Below, piece by piece: positions 33,027 to 41,322 of a stretch of 64,000 nt of DNA (positions are counted from its first letter, which is position 1; each line of letters begins with the position of its first letter). The position numbers and the translations under genes were made by a program. The notes under the pieces are model-generated. The model searched no databases. It worked only from the letters and a program-made list of their open reading frames with translations, and was not told the DNA's origin. This stretch comes from a bacterium (GTDB lineage: Bacteria > Armatimonadota > UBA5829): the NCBI GenBank assembly GCA_021371935.1, contig JAJFVF010000019.1, positions 1 through 64,000 on the forward strand. The letters run 5' to 3'.

Positions 33027-33632
33027 ATGGGGATTCTTCAATCTATTTTCGGCCCATCAAAGGATGAGATATGGAGTCAACTTGCAAATGATATGGGAGG
33101 TCTATACAAGAAAGGCGGATTCTTTGGTACCGATGTTCTTCGGTATCGCTCCGGTGAATGGGAAGTCACGCTCGATACATATACAACTGGTAAGAACAAT
33201 ACAGTATACACACGAATGAGAGCACCTTTCGTAAACAAGGACGGCCTCTACTTTAGGATTTACCGACAAGGTTTTTTTGCCACAATCGGAAAGGCTTTTG
33301 GTATGCAAGATATCGAGATCGGTGACCCGTATTTCGATGATGAGTTTATTATAAAAGGAAACAGTGAACAGAAAATTCAGATGCTTCTTGCAGACCCGGA
33401 ACTCAAGGATAGAATCCGCAGGCAGCCCGACATATGTCTTCAAGTAAAGAATGACGAAGGCTGGTTTGGAGCTAAGTTTCCCAGCGGTGTAGATGAATTG
33501 TATTTTCAGTGTTATGGAGTTCTTAAGGACAAGGAACTTCTTAAGAATTTGTTTGAGATGTTTTGCATAACACTTCAGAGGCTTGTGCAGATCGATTCCG
33601 CATATGAGAATGATCCCAATGTCAGGCTATAA
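33027..33632 (+). CDS. Hypothetical soluble protein
   Basis: A 201-residue protein starting at ATG 33027 behind ACGGAGGACATT. It has no signal peptide. A beta-rich core contains YRSGEWEVTLDTYTTG, then the segment GDPYFDDEFIIKGNSEQKI and LLADPELKDRI, a pattern (small-molecule or membrane-associated DUF3137-like) met in many uncharacterised proteins. It lies 111 bases after the BtrH-like paralogs in the same direction, so it may belong to that block. Function unknown. Confidence 0.6.
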   Translation: MGILQSIFGPSKDEIWSQLANDMGGLYKKGGFFGTDVLRYRSGEWEVTLDTYTTGKNNTVYTRMRAPFVNKDGLYFRIYRQGFFATIGKAFGMQDIEIGDPYFDDEFIIKGNSEQKIQMLLADPELKDRIRRQPDICLQVKNDEGWFGAKFPSGVDELYFQCYGVLKDKELLKNLFEMFCITLQRLVQIDSAYENDPNVRL

Positions 33633-33745
33633 AGCTCTTTATTGTGCCAAGACAGTGTCACATTGAAAAGAACCCTCAAACCATCAAACCAGGTTGACAG
33701 ACAGCCCGCGAAAGTGGTAAAAATGAGCGAGGCATTAGGAGCGAG

Positions 33746-33766
33746 TTTCTAACCTCTAACCTCTAA
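33746..33766 (+). repeat. Heptamer array, CCTCTAA-type
   Basis: Three units (TTTCTAA, CCTCTAA twice), 19 bases before the oxidoreductase ATG. Confidence 0.65.
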
Positions 33767-33785
33767 ACGGCAAGGAGCGGAATCA

Positions 33786-34811
33786 ATGATTAAAGTAGGT
33801 CTGGTGGGTTTTGGCTTTATGGGCCATATGCACACCCAGTGCCATGTAGCCGCCGGCGAGAGCAAGATAGCGGCAGTAGCCGATGTCGATCCGGCAAAGA
33901 GAGACGAAGCCAAGGAAAAGTTCGGCTGTGAGGTCTACGCGAGCATCGAAGATATGCTGGCTTCGGCAGACATCGATATGGTCGATATCTGCACTCCGAC
34001 ATATCAGCATGCCGGCCAGGTAATTGCAGCGGCCAACGCGGGCAAGCATATACTTTGTGAGAAGCCCATGGCGATGACGGTCGAAGAGTGCGACAAGATG
34101 ATTGATGCTGTGGCTAAAGCAGGCGTCACATTCATGATCGCCCAGGTCATTCGGTTCTGGCCTGAGTATCAGGTTGTCAAAGAGATCGTCGATTCCGGCA
34201 AATATGGCAAGGTTCAGTGGGTAAGCGCCAGCAGGCTCAGCCCTCCGGCCAACTGGGCATGGGAAAAGTGGCTGTGGGACCCGAGCAGGAGCGGCGGCGG
34301 CGTCATGGATTTGCATGTGCACGACCAGGACTATATAGCCTATCTCATCGGCATGCCCAAGAAAATCCAGGCGCAGGGCACAAAGGGTCCCGGCGGCGGA
34401 CTGGATGCCGTCCAGGCTCTGGGATGGGGTCATGCATCCGGCGCAAACAGCTATGCCGAGGGTTCGCTTATCATGTCCGAGACCTATCCATTCAACATGT
34501 CTTTGAAAGTAGTCTGCGAGAAAGCCTCAATCAAGCTCGACAGCGGCAGTGACCCATCACTGATGGTCTACCCCAATGAGGGTGAGGCATATGCTCCCGA
34601 ACTTCCGAAGCAGGAAGTCGGCGAGTCCACCGAGACATCCGGCAATCTCTCATCACTTGGCGGCTATTATAATGAGATCAAATACTTCATCGGCTGTCTG
34701 AATGCAGGCAAAAAGCCTGATGTCGTTACGCCGGAGCAGGCGCGCGATGCGGTCAAGATATGCCTTGCAATCACAAAATCTGCCGAGACCGGACAACCCG
34801 TCGAATTGTAG
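33786..34811 (+). CDS. Gfo/Idh/MocA-family NAD(P)-dependent oxidoreductase
   Basis: A 341-residue sugar or inositol dehydrogenase-like enzyme. The N-terminal Rossmann motif GLVGFGFMGHMH is at residues 5-16, followed by the family-typical ICTPTYQHA and the conserved CEKPMAM lysine motif; the C-terminal domain has GGGVMDLHVHDQDYIAYL, with the catalytic His/Asp region. AAGGAGCGG precedes the ATG. A sugar phosphate isomerase/epimerase gene follows after a repeat-rich gap, a common pairing in inositol or rare-sugar catabolism. Substrate not predictable. Confidence 0.92.
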   Translation: MIKVGLVGFGFMGHMHTQCHVAAGESKIAAVADVDPAKRDEAKEKFGCEVYASIEDMLASADIDMVDICTPTYQHAGQVIAAANAGKHILCEKPMAMTVEECDKMIDAVAKAGVTFMIAQVIRFWPEYQVVKEIVDSGKYGKVQWVSASRLSPPANWAWEKWLWDPSRSGGGVMDLHVHDQDYIAYLIGMPKKIQAQGTKGPGGGLDAVQALGWGHASGANSYAEGSLIMSETYPFNMSLKVVCEKASIKLDSGSDPSLMVYPNEGEAYAPELPKQEVGESTETSGNLSSLGGYYNEIKYFIGCLNAGKKPDVVTPEQARDAVKICLAITKSAETGQPVEL

Positions 34812-34828
34812 ATTTGGTATTTGAGATG

Positions 34829-34877
34829 TTGTATTGATTATTTGTCTATGTGTGCGGTAATGTTGGCCTAATTCCCT
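34829..34877 (+). repeat. 49-nt spacer repeat (GGTAATGYTGGCCTAATTCCCT), copy 1
   Basis: Nearly identical to 48584-48632: both begin TTGTATTGATTATTTG and end CTAATTCCCT with about five differences. Here it leads directly into repeat T. Confidence 0.8.
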
Positions 34878-34910
34878 CTCCTGGGGGAGAGGGTTAGGGT
34901 GAGGGCGCAA
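34874..34910 (+). repeat. Repeat T, copy 1 (CCCTCTCC-TGG-GGGAGAGGG)
   Basis: An 8-bp hairpin followed by TTAGGGTGAGGGCGC. Two further copies are at 43274 and 48527. Short repeats of this sequence type are common in spacers of many bacteria. Confidence 0.8.
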
Positions 34911-34959
34911 TATATCGCTGAACGACATCGTAAATAATCAGAACAGCGTCTCAATTCCA

Positions 34960-35050
34960 GTCATTCCGAGCTTGAAATCCGAATTGCAGAATTTTATTTG
35001 TAAGAATGTAGCTGCAATTCGGATTTGCGAGGAATCTGCTTTGCATTGAC
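34960..35050 (+). repeat. Repeat U, copy 6, with 15-bp internal hairpin
   Basis: U-family ends (GTCATTCCGAGC ... GCGAGGAATCTGCTTTG) enclose a perfect inverted repeat AAATCCGAATTGCAG (34975-34989) / CTGCAATTCGGATTT (35012-35026). The stem is shared with the copy at 17714, but the 22-nt loop differs. Confidence 0.88.
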
Positions 35051-35068
35051 TGTTGGACAGCGGGTCTG

Positions 35069-35096
35069 GACTTTCCACTCTCCGCTTTCCACTCTC
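35069..35096 (-). repeat. Heptamer array, inverted AGAGTGG/GAAAGTC-type
   Basis: GACTTTC, CACTCTC, CGCTTTC, CACTCTC: the reverse complement of the arrays at 8058 and 12964, with the same GTCTGGACTTTCC end. It ends 22 bases before the next start. Confidence 0.8.
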
Positions 35097-35118
35097 ATCT
35101 TTTTAAGGAGGGGCTACG

Positions 35119-35970
35119 TTGATTAAAGGAATCAGTTATTGGTCGTTCGCGGGCGGGCTGGAAGGCACAAAGCCCATCGCGGATGCTTTTGTTGAAGCCA
35201 AGAAGGCGGGGTATGAGTCTGTTGAGCCTTGCCTTTCGGATACGGGCGATGTGAGCCTGCAGACCACCGAAGCCAAGGCTAAAGAGATTGTAAAGGCCGC
35301 ATCGGATGCAGGTGTGAAGATATCATCTGTCGCCACCGGTCTTTTCTGGGGCAAGTCGCTTACGGCCGGCGACCCCAAGGTTCGCGCCGAGGCTCTTGAG
35401 ATCGGCAAGAAGCTCATCGATGTGGCTGCATGGCTTAATGCAGGTGCCGTGCTGATAGTACCGGGAGCGGTCGATGTATTCTTCGATCCGACTTCAGAAG
35501 TAGTCGAGTTCAATGATGTCTGGGATCGCGCGACTGAGGCTATCGGCAAGCTCGAGTCTCATGCCAAGGCTGCAAAGATCACCATCGGTCTGGAGAACGT
35601 ATGGAACAAGTTCCTCACGGGACCCTACGAGTATAAGGCATTCATCGACCACTTCAACTCAGAGTGGGTAGGTTCGTATTTCGATGTAGGCAACTGCCTG
35701 CTCTATGGCTATCCCGAGCACTGGATCAAAGCCCTGGGCAAGCGGATCAAGAGGGTCCACTTCAAGGACTTCCGCCGTGCAGTCGGCACAGGAGCCGGTT
35801 TTGTCGATCTGCTTTCAGGCGATGTAAACTGGCCTGCGGTGATGAAGGCGTTCAAGGAAATCGGTTATGACGGTTTCGTCACAGCCGAGATGGTCCCTGC
35901 CTACACGCATTATCCTGAAGCCTTGATAGACAACACCTCCCGCGCGATGGACGCGATTTTGGGAAGATAA
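35119..35970 (+). CDS. Sugar phosphate isomerase/epimerase (AP endonuclease 2-like TIM barrel)
   Basis: A 283-residue TIM-barrel enzyme of the xylose-isomerase-like family. Metal ligands are visible in GLENVWNKF (Glu), YFDVGNC (Asp), RVHFKDF (His/Asp) and VTAEM (Glu). The start is TTG at 35119 with AAGGAGG 9 bases upstream. Members act as hydroxypyruvate isomerases, inosose dehydratases or sugar epimerases; paired here with a Gfo/Idh/MocA dehydrogenase. Exact reaction unknown. Confidence 0.88.
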   Translation: MIKGISYWSFAGGLEGTKPIADAFVEAKKAGYESVEPCLSDTGDVSLQTTEAKAKEIVKAASDAGVKISSVATGLFWGKSLTAGDPKVRAEALEIGKKLIDVAAWLNAGAVLIVPGAVDVFFDPTSEVVEFNDVWDRATEAIGKLESHAKAAKITIGLENVWNKFLTGPYEYKAFIDHFNSEWVGSYFDVGNCLLYGYPEHWIKALGKRIKRVHFKDFRRAVGTGAGFVDLLSGDVNWPAVMKAFKEIGYDGFVTAEMVPAYTHYPEALIDNTSRAMDAILGR

Positions 35971-35999
35971 AAACAAACCACAAATCTTAATATCTATAT

Positions 36000-36030
36000 C
36001 CCTCCAGGTAGGATACCTGGAGGGATTTGA
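36000..36030 (+). terminator. Hairpin after the epimerase gene
   Basis: A 12-bp perfect stem TCCCTCCAGGTA / TACCTGGAGGGA with a 3-nt loop, then TTT only, so termination may be partial. A similar CCTCCAGGTA hairpin occurs at 60623 before ftsW. Confidence 0.55.
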
Positions 36031-36094
36031 GTAAGTCTGGAACCTTAGTTTGCCGTGTAAGCGTAAACATTTATATACGCTGCGGAGATATAAC

Positions 36095-36604
36095 ATGGGG
36101 ATCGGACTAAACATCAAGCATGTAGTTTCTACTCCAGTCAAGTTGCTGCTGATTGCAATCACGATTCTTCTTGTTGGATGCTCCTCAGGTACGCCACACG
36201 TTCCGTTTACAGGGTTGCGAGAGAAATCCGTGCTCTATGATGGGTGGACTGAGTGTCCGAACGGCGATGGCTCTTATATGAGGGCTTATCAGCTTTACCC
36301 GTTTGCTGTTAAGCGGTGGGTCGAAAGATGCAATAAGTTAGGTGAAAAATGGATATGTGGTCCAATATACGGTCCTACGTATATCAAGGCTTTTTGCTGG
36401 AGCAAAACATACAAGTTTGATCATGGCGGGCCTGTTCCTCAATGGCCGTATAAGCAATGGCTCAAGTCGGATCAGTATTATTTTTACCTGGAATACTACA
36501 AAGAATTTAGCTACGGTGGACTGGGTAGGAATGTGCACTATTCTTCAATATGGGTGCTTGATTCCAAATCATATCGTCTCTACCACGTTGCGGGCAGCAT
36601 GTAG
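36095..36604 (+). CDS. Putative lipoprotein of unknown function
   Basis: A 169-residue protein with a lipoprotein signal (LLLIAITILLVGC, lipobox LVGC, mature Cys at about 30). The mature part is aromatic-rich (YYFYLEYYKEF, SYRLYHV) with two cysteines, suggesting a small extracytoplasmic beta domain. The ATG at 36095 is selected over 36050 for the compact signal peptide. No family recognised. Confidence 0.6.
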   Translation: MGIGLNIKHVVSTPVKLLLIAITILLVGCSSGTPHVPFTGLREKSVLYDGWTECPNGDGSYMRAYQLYPFAVKRWVERCNKLGEKWICGPIYGPTYIKAFCWSKTYKFDHGGPVPQWPYKQWLKSDQYYFYLEYYKEFSYGGLGRNVHYSSIWVLDSKSYRLYHVAGSM

Positions 36605-36672
36605 ACTGACTGGTTCACCCCTCCTCAAACCGGGTAATAGACAGCCGAGAACTTCTATTCCTGGAGACCTCA

Positions 36673-37383
36673 ATGAGACTGCTCCTCGGTATCATATTTT
36701 GTCTGATCTTACCGACGACGGCATCAGCATCGCTCACCAGCCAGCTCTACACAGGCGATGCGTTCACTGTTTCTCCCGGCAAAGTCCAGCTTAGGTCATA
36801 CTATAATTCCAGCTTCGGTGGACCTCAGCGTGTAGTGGGAGGCTCTTTCACATTCGGCGCCACAAAGAGCGTTGACGCAAAGCTGAGTTACGGATATCTG
36901 TGGAACAATGCCGGCCAGGATGTGCGCATCGGTCCCAATATCGGTGTGAAATGGCGCTTTATAGGAGATGGGGTCCGCAAGCCTTCTGCGGCAGTCTCCA
37001 CGCTTTATGCGATCAATGAGGGTATAGGCGGCGAGTCGCACAAGAACGATTTCGGCTCCTTGCTGATCGTGCAGTATCCGGTGGCGCCCATGGTCTATCT
37101 TGCCAATTTTGGGCATGTATGGGTCGGAGATGAAGATGCTTTCGACCTAAGATACGTCTCATTTGCTGCGGGCAGATTTTTTTCCGGTCGCAGACTCGGT
37201 GCTCTGGAATATTCACAGTTATCCCGACTCGGAAGACCGTATGGCCGGCATACGAACCAGGTAACCGCCGCATTTGCATATTCTTCAAATGAGTCTCTGA
37301 CCTATACCGGCCAACTCGGCTATCTATGGTCCGGCCTGAACAGTAACTACAACCTGACTCTGGGCATCAGTTTGTATCTATAA
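36673..37383 (+). CDS. Predicted outer-membrane beta-barrel protein
   Basis: A 236-residue protein with a signal peptide (MRLLLGIIFCLILPTTASAS) and alternating amphipathic beta strands throughout (VQLRSYYNSSF, VDAKLSYGYLW, VTAAFAYSSN, LTLGISLYL). It ends in an aromatic/hydrophobic strand (LGISLYL) as expected for Bam substrates, which supports a diderm envelope. About 10-12 strands. CTGGAGACC precedes the ATG. It overlaps nothing and lies 68 bases after the lipoprotein gene. Cargo unknown. Confidence 0.65.
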   Translation: MRLLLGIIFCLILPTTASASLTSQLYTGDAFTVSPGKVQLRSYYNSSFGGPQRVVGGSFTFGATKSVDAKLSYGYLWNNAGQDVRIGPNIGVKWRFIGDGVRKPSAAVSTLYAINEGIGGESHKNDFGSLLIVQYPVAPMVYLANFGHVWVGDEDAFDLRYVSFAAGRFFSGRRLGALEYSQLSRLGRPYGRHTNQVTAAFAYSSNESLTYTGQLGYLWSGLNSNYNLTLGISLYL

Positions 37384-37408
37384 GACCCGGTTTGAGTCGG
37401 AAGCGCAT

Positions 37409-38842
37409 TCAGCCCTTGATCCCAAGAGACGAATACTCTTGCGCCGTCTCATATTCGATCTCGCTGTCCGGGTCGATATCCGCCAGCTGCGTAAACTTCT
37501 CGACAGGGTAGGGGAATGGCCCGTCAAATGGGATTTTGTCTATCCATTTCGATCGGAAATCAGGGTCTTGCATCCGGCAGCTATTCTTGTGATTGCAGTA
37601 ACCATCATGACTGATCATCCGCTTCCATATTGTCTCGATGCTTTCATCTCTGGCGTTGCCGAAAGCAAGAGGCGTAAAGTCGCACGGTGTCACCTCACCA
37701 TAGGCGGTCATATAGAACTGACACCACCCCGCATAACACCCTATGCCGGTCGGTCCATTCACATGAGCCTGCGTAATCACCTGCGGCAGCGGATGTCCCT
37801 CATTATATTTGTTTTCTATCCTGCATAGTTCGGCTTTGTCTTCGTCTGTAAGCAAATGTTTTCTGTCTTCGTGGAGAAGCCTGCCTGTCGGGACGACATC
37901 GAAGATGGTGATCTCATCGAACCCATATTTCTTTGTCATTTCGATCAGCTCGACCACCTGCCCGTTTCTTAGGCGCTCAGGCGTTGCATATGTGGAGATT
38001 CCAGTAAGGATTCCGGCTTCTTTAGCGCGAGTCAGCCCTTCGATTGCTTTGTCGAAACATCCCGGCACACGTCTCATCTCATCGTGCTGGCTCGCATTTG
38101 GTGAATCGATCGAGACATGGATGAACCATAACCCTGCATCCACAAGTCTCTTGATGTTTTCCTCGCTGAGCAACAGCCCATTAGAGAAAATTCCGACCAC
38201 GGCCTCGCTCTTGTCGACCCAGTCGATCAGCTCGAATATGTCGGGTCTAAGCAGCGGCTCTCCACCGGTGAATATGATGGTGACTGCTCCCAGCTGTTCG
38301 GATTCGCGCACAATCCTTTTCCAGTCCTGAGTCGTCATCTCAGGCTCATGCTGGCGTTTGAATCGAGCGGCACTGCAGTGGATGCAGTTGGCCTGGCATC
38401 TGGTAGTGACCTGAAGAGTGCATACGGTTGGCTGGGGGTGCCCGTCCATTTCGAGTGAGAGCCTGCTGCCCAGCAATTTCATGGACGCATTTGTCGGCAC
38501 AGGCGGCTGATATGAGGTATATACGAGAGTCCCATTACGCATCATCAACGGCTTGCCGCGGTTTCTGATAGCGTTCTGAACACCTTCAACGGCTTCTTTA
38601 GCTTGAGGAAGTTTGCCCATTGGACCGGTCGGTGACGCTGAAAACATTCCATCTTCAGCGATCACGGTCTTCATGCCCAGCAGTTCAATTTCTCTGCCTC
38701 CCTTAAGGGTGCCTGCCGCCGCGATTGCTTTAACCAGTTTGTTGTCTTTGAGGTGTGATCCAAAAACTCGTGCAATAGGACCTGAGAAATGCAATGGACT
38801 GCCCGGCTTGACTTTGAGGAGTGAAAAATGTTCTGTGCGCAA
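37409..38842 (-). CDS. Radical SAM/SPASM-like enzyme
   Basis: A 477-residue radical SAM protein. A unique N-terminal region of about 135 residues precedes the barrel, which opens with TTRCQANCIHCSAARF (CxxxCxxC, the SAM-cluster motif) and has IIFTGGEPLLRPDIFELIDW. The C-terminal region has GIGCYAGWCQFYM and GEVTPCDFTPLAFGN, SPASM-type auxiliary cluster cysteines as in PqqE and haem-pathway enzymes. No RiPP precursor or chaperone gene is adjacent. It is convergent with the beta-barrel gene and divergent from none. Substrate unknown. Confidence 0.88.
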   Translation of the reverse strand: MRTEHFSLLKVKPGSPLHFSGPIARVFGSHLKDNKLVKAIAAAGTLKGGREIELLGMKTVIAEDGMFSASPTGPMGKLPQAKEAVEGVQNAIRNRGKPLMMRNGTLVYTSYQPPVPTNASMKLLGSRLSLEMDGHPQPTVCTLQVTTRCQANCIHCSAARFKRQHEPEMTTQDWKRIVRESEQLGAVTIIFTGGEPLLRPDIFELIDWVDKSEAVVGIFSNGLLLSEENIKRLVDAGLWFIHVSIDSPNASQHDEMRRVPGCFDKAIEGLTRAKEAGILTGISTYATPERLRNGQVVELIEMTKKYGFDEITIFDVVPTGRLLHEDRKHLLTDEDKAELCRIENKYNEGHPLPQVITQAHVNGPTGIGCYAGWCQFYMTAYGEVTPCDFTPLAFGNARDESIETIWKRMISHDGYCNHKNSCRMQDPDFRSKWIDKIPFDGPFPYPVEKFTQLADIDPDSEIEYETAQEYSSLGIKG

Positions 38843-39011
38843 TGGTCTTTCTCCCTCTACAAGTGGTATATGTAGTCACCCGGCTCTTACCCGGATCAAG
38901 GCTCACCCAAACGGCCAGAACACAATTAACTGTTATTTCTACGCCAGCTAGCTTGAATCCTCCTTTTTATGACAATATTGCCTCTGTTGGATCATATTGC
39001 ACTGTTTGTTG

Positions 39012-41075
39012 TCAGATTCCTTTCGCCCAGTTTTCCCATTGCTCACGTATTTTGATCGCAGCTTGGCCTTCCGCGACCAGAGTCAGCCTGTCTCCAGCTT
39101 GCAAGATAGTATCGCCGCGTGGGAGTATAGCCTTGCCTCCTCGCTCGACTGATACAATCAACGCATCTTTTGATACTCCAAGATCAGCCACACATCTACC
39201 CTGCCATGGCGAATTATGGTCCAGTGTGAGAGTAAGTGGCGTAATACCCGGTGATTCCACATCCACAGAGAATGCTGCTGACTGAGTTGCTTTCTCACGT
39301 CTGCGCAGATTCGCCGCATATGCTTCGATAATATCGCTTCGGCGCAGTATTCCGATCAGCTTGTCCGGGTCTGAACGATCCACAACCGGCAGTCTGCCGA
39401 CGTTGCCGACGCCGAACTGCTTTATGGCCTCATGCAGGCTCTGATCTGGTCGAACGGTTCTAGCCGGACAGGTCGCGATGTCGCGCACTGTGAGTCCATC
39501 GATCTGATCCTCGGATACCGATTCAATATCTTTGAGAGTCACGATTCCCCAGAGTCTGTCGTTATTAATAGTGACCGGGTAACCATGATGGCCGCTATCG
39601 GTAAATTTCTGAATAAGCTCACCCAGCGGCATATCGACGTCGACGGTCTCGAAATCTCTTGTCATAGCCCTGCCGACGGTTATATTGTCCAGCCGGTCGA
39701 TTGCGCGTGACTTGGTGAGGTCAATACCTCGCTTGAGGAGTTTGAGGGTATATATATCTGCCCTATGCATATGATCGCATATAAGTGCGCTGATAACGAC
39801 CGCGGCCATAAGCGGCAGCATTACGTTATAATCCTTAGTCATCTCGAATATGATTAGGATCGCTGTCATTGGTGCTCGAACCGCTCCCGCAAAGAATGCA
39901 CCCATTGCCACGAGCGCATATGCTCCAGGTCCCGCGGTTATGTGCGGAAAGAAAACATTTGCGATATGGCCGAACGTGTATCCCAGCGCGCAGCCGATAT
40001 ATAGCGCTGGTGCGAACGTCCCGCCTGATCCACCCGATCCCAATGTCAGCGATGTCGCCACCATCTTTCCAAGGATCAAAAATGCCATCATAACCACTGC
40101 GGCTTTTCCAGCGAGCGCCCAGGTCATAGTATCGTATCCGCCTGCCAGGACTCTCGGCATCCATAGTGCCATAATTCCGACCATCGCGCCACCGATGACT
40201 GGTTTTATTGGCCACCATATGCGAATTTTCTGGAAGAGAGCCTCAGTGCCATGGAACATTTTGATGAAGAGTATGGCTGCAAATGCGCAGAATACTCCCA
40301 TCAGTATGTAGAGTGGCAGTTCCCATGCGCTCTTGAGTGAATACTTAGGGACCACGAACGCGGGGTTGTTGCCGAGGAATGCATGCGATACTGTCGCCGA
40401 GGCCACTGTAGCCAGCACGACCCCACCGAACGAGCGTGAGTTAAACGTCCGCAGCACGACTTCCAGTGCAAAGAGTGCGCCACCTATTGGAGCATTGAAT
40501 GCCGAAGCGATTGCTCCTGCCGATCCGCATGCAACCAGCAGCCTGATCTTCTCGTCACCGAGCCTGAGTATTTGTCCGACTGATGAGCCGATACATGCGC
40601 CCACCTGCACCATTGGTCCTTCTCTGCCTGCGGACCCGCCCGAGCCTATTGTAATAGCTGATGTGACGATCTTTGTGGCTATGAAGCTTGCGCGTATTTT
40701 CCCGCCATTTTCAGCGACTGCCGCCATAATCTCCGGCACACCATCGCCACCTTTACCTCCTGCCAGGTAATATACCAGCAGTCCGCACACGAGTCCGCCG
40801 AGTGAGGTTGACACAATTACCCACAGAGACCCGATTGTGGGCATCAGATTGTGTGTTCCTCCCATAAACAGCCACTTTGCCCATGCGATCATATGGACAT
40901 AAAGCACTGCTCCCAGTCCTGCGCCTGCCCCGACAAGCAGTGACAGGGCTATCAGGCCGGTGGTTTCTGATGTCTGGAAGTAATCGCGTATTTTTGCGGC
41001 GGTGGGGAACAGATTTTCCGAATTGGTAACTTTAGGGTGCGTAGTTTTTTCATTAGGGCGCTGCTGCAGCGACAT
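39012..41075 (-). CDS. ClC-type chloride channel/antiporter with CBS and TrkA-C-like domains
   Basis: A 687-residue membrane protein. The ClC core (about 35-440) has the selectivity motifs GSGGSAGREGPMVQ, with the gating glutamate, and GSGGSGGTFAPAL. It is followed by a CBS pair (about 465-585; VGRAMTRDFETVD and VRDIATCPARTV) and a C-terminal TrkA-C/RCK-like domain (LVAEGQAAIKIREQWENWA). The gating Glu is typical of transporters, so Cl-/H+ exchange is likely. CBS and RCK parts suggest nucleotide regulation. A promoter is seen upstream at 41190. Confidence 0.93.
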   Translation of the reverse strand: MSLQQRPNEKTTHPKVTNSENLFPTAAKIRDYFQTSETTGLIALSLLVGAGAGLGAVLYVHMIAWAKWLFMGGTHNLMPTIGSLWVIVSTSLGGLVCGLLVYYLAGGKGGDGVPEIMAAVAENGGKIRASFIATKIVTSAITIGSGGSAGREGPMVQVGACIGSSVGQILRLGDEKIRLLVACGSAGAIASAFNAPIGGALFALEVVLRTFNSRSFGGVVLATVASATVSHAFLGNNPAFVVPKYSLKSAWELPLYILMGVFCAFAAILFIKMFHGTEALFQKIRIWWPIKPVIGGAMVGIMALWMPRVLAGGYDTMTWALAGKAAVVMMAFLILGKMVATSLTLGSGGSGGTFAPALYIGCALGYTFGHIANVFFPHITAGPGAYALVAMGAFFAGAVRAPMTAILIIFEMTKDYNVMLPLMAAVVISALICDHMHRADIYTLKLLKRGIDLTKSRAIDRLDNITVGRAMTRDFETVDVDMPLGELIQKFTDSGHHGYPVTINNDRLWGIVTLKDIESVSEDQIDGLTVRDIATCPARTVRPDQSLHEAIKQFGVGNVGRLPVVDRSDPDKLIGILRRSDIIEAYAANLRRREKATQSAAFSVDVESPGITPLTLTLDHNSPWQGRCVADLGVSKDALIVSVERGGKAILPRGDTILQAGDRLTLVAEGQAAIKIREQWENWAKGI

Positions 41076-41189
41076 AGCAAAACATACTTTCCGAATGTAT
41101 TTTAGGTGCAGATACGATCCACAATGCCCGGACGCACTTGATCCCGTGGAGAAATAATCGGGAATTCAACACGTGGTTTGGACACTTTT

Positions 41190-41218
41190 AGTATACGCTT
41201 TCGAGCCTGAGTGGTCAA
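41190..41218 (-). promoter_or_regulatory. Predicted promoter of the ClC gene
   Basis: On the minus strand, TTGACC (41213-41218), 17-nt spacer, TATACT (41190-41195), about 115 bases before the ClC start. Confidence 0.6.
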
Positions 41219-41322
41219 GCAGACCATTTATATATAGTGTTTTGTATTTACTATTGACTATTAGTTATTGTCGTTCGGCAACCCAATTTGTGACGAGCAT
41301 GCCGGGAGGGCAAGGCATATTA

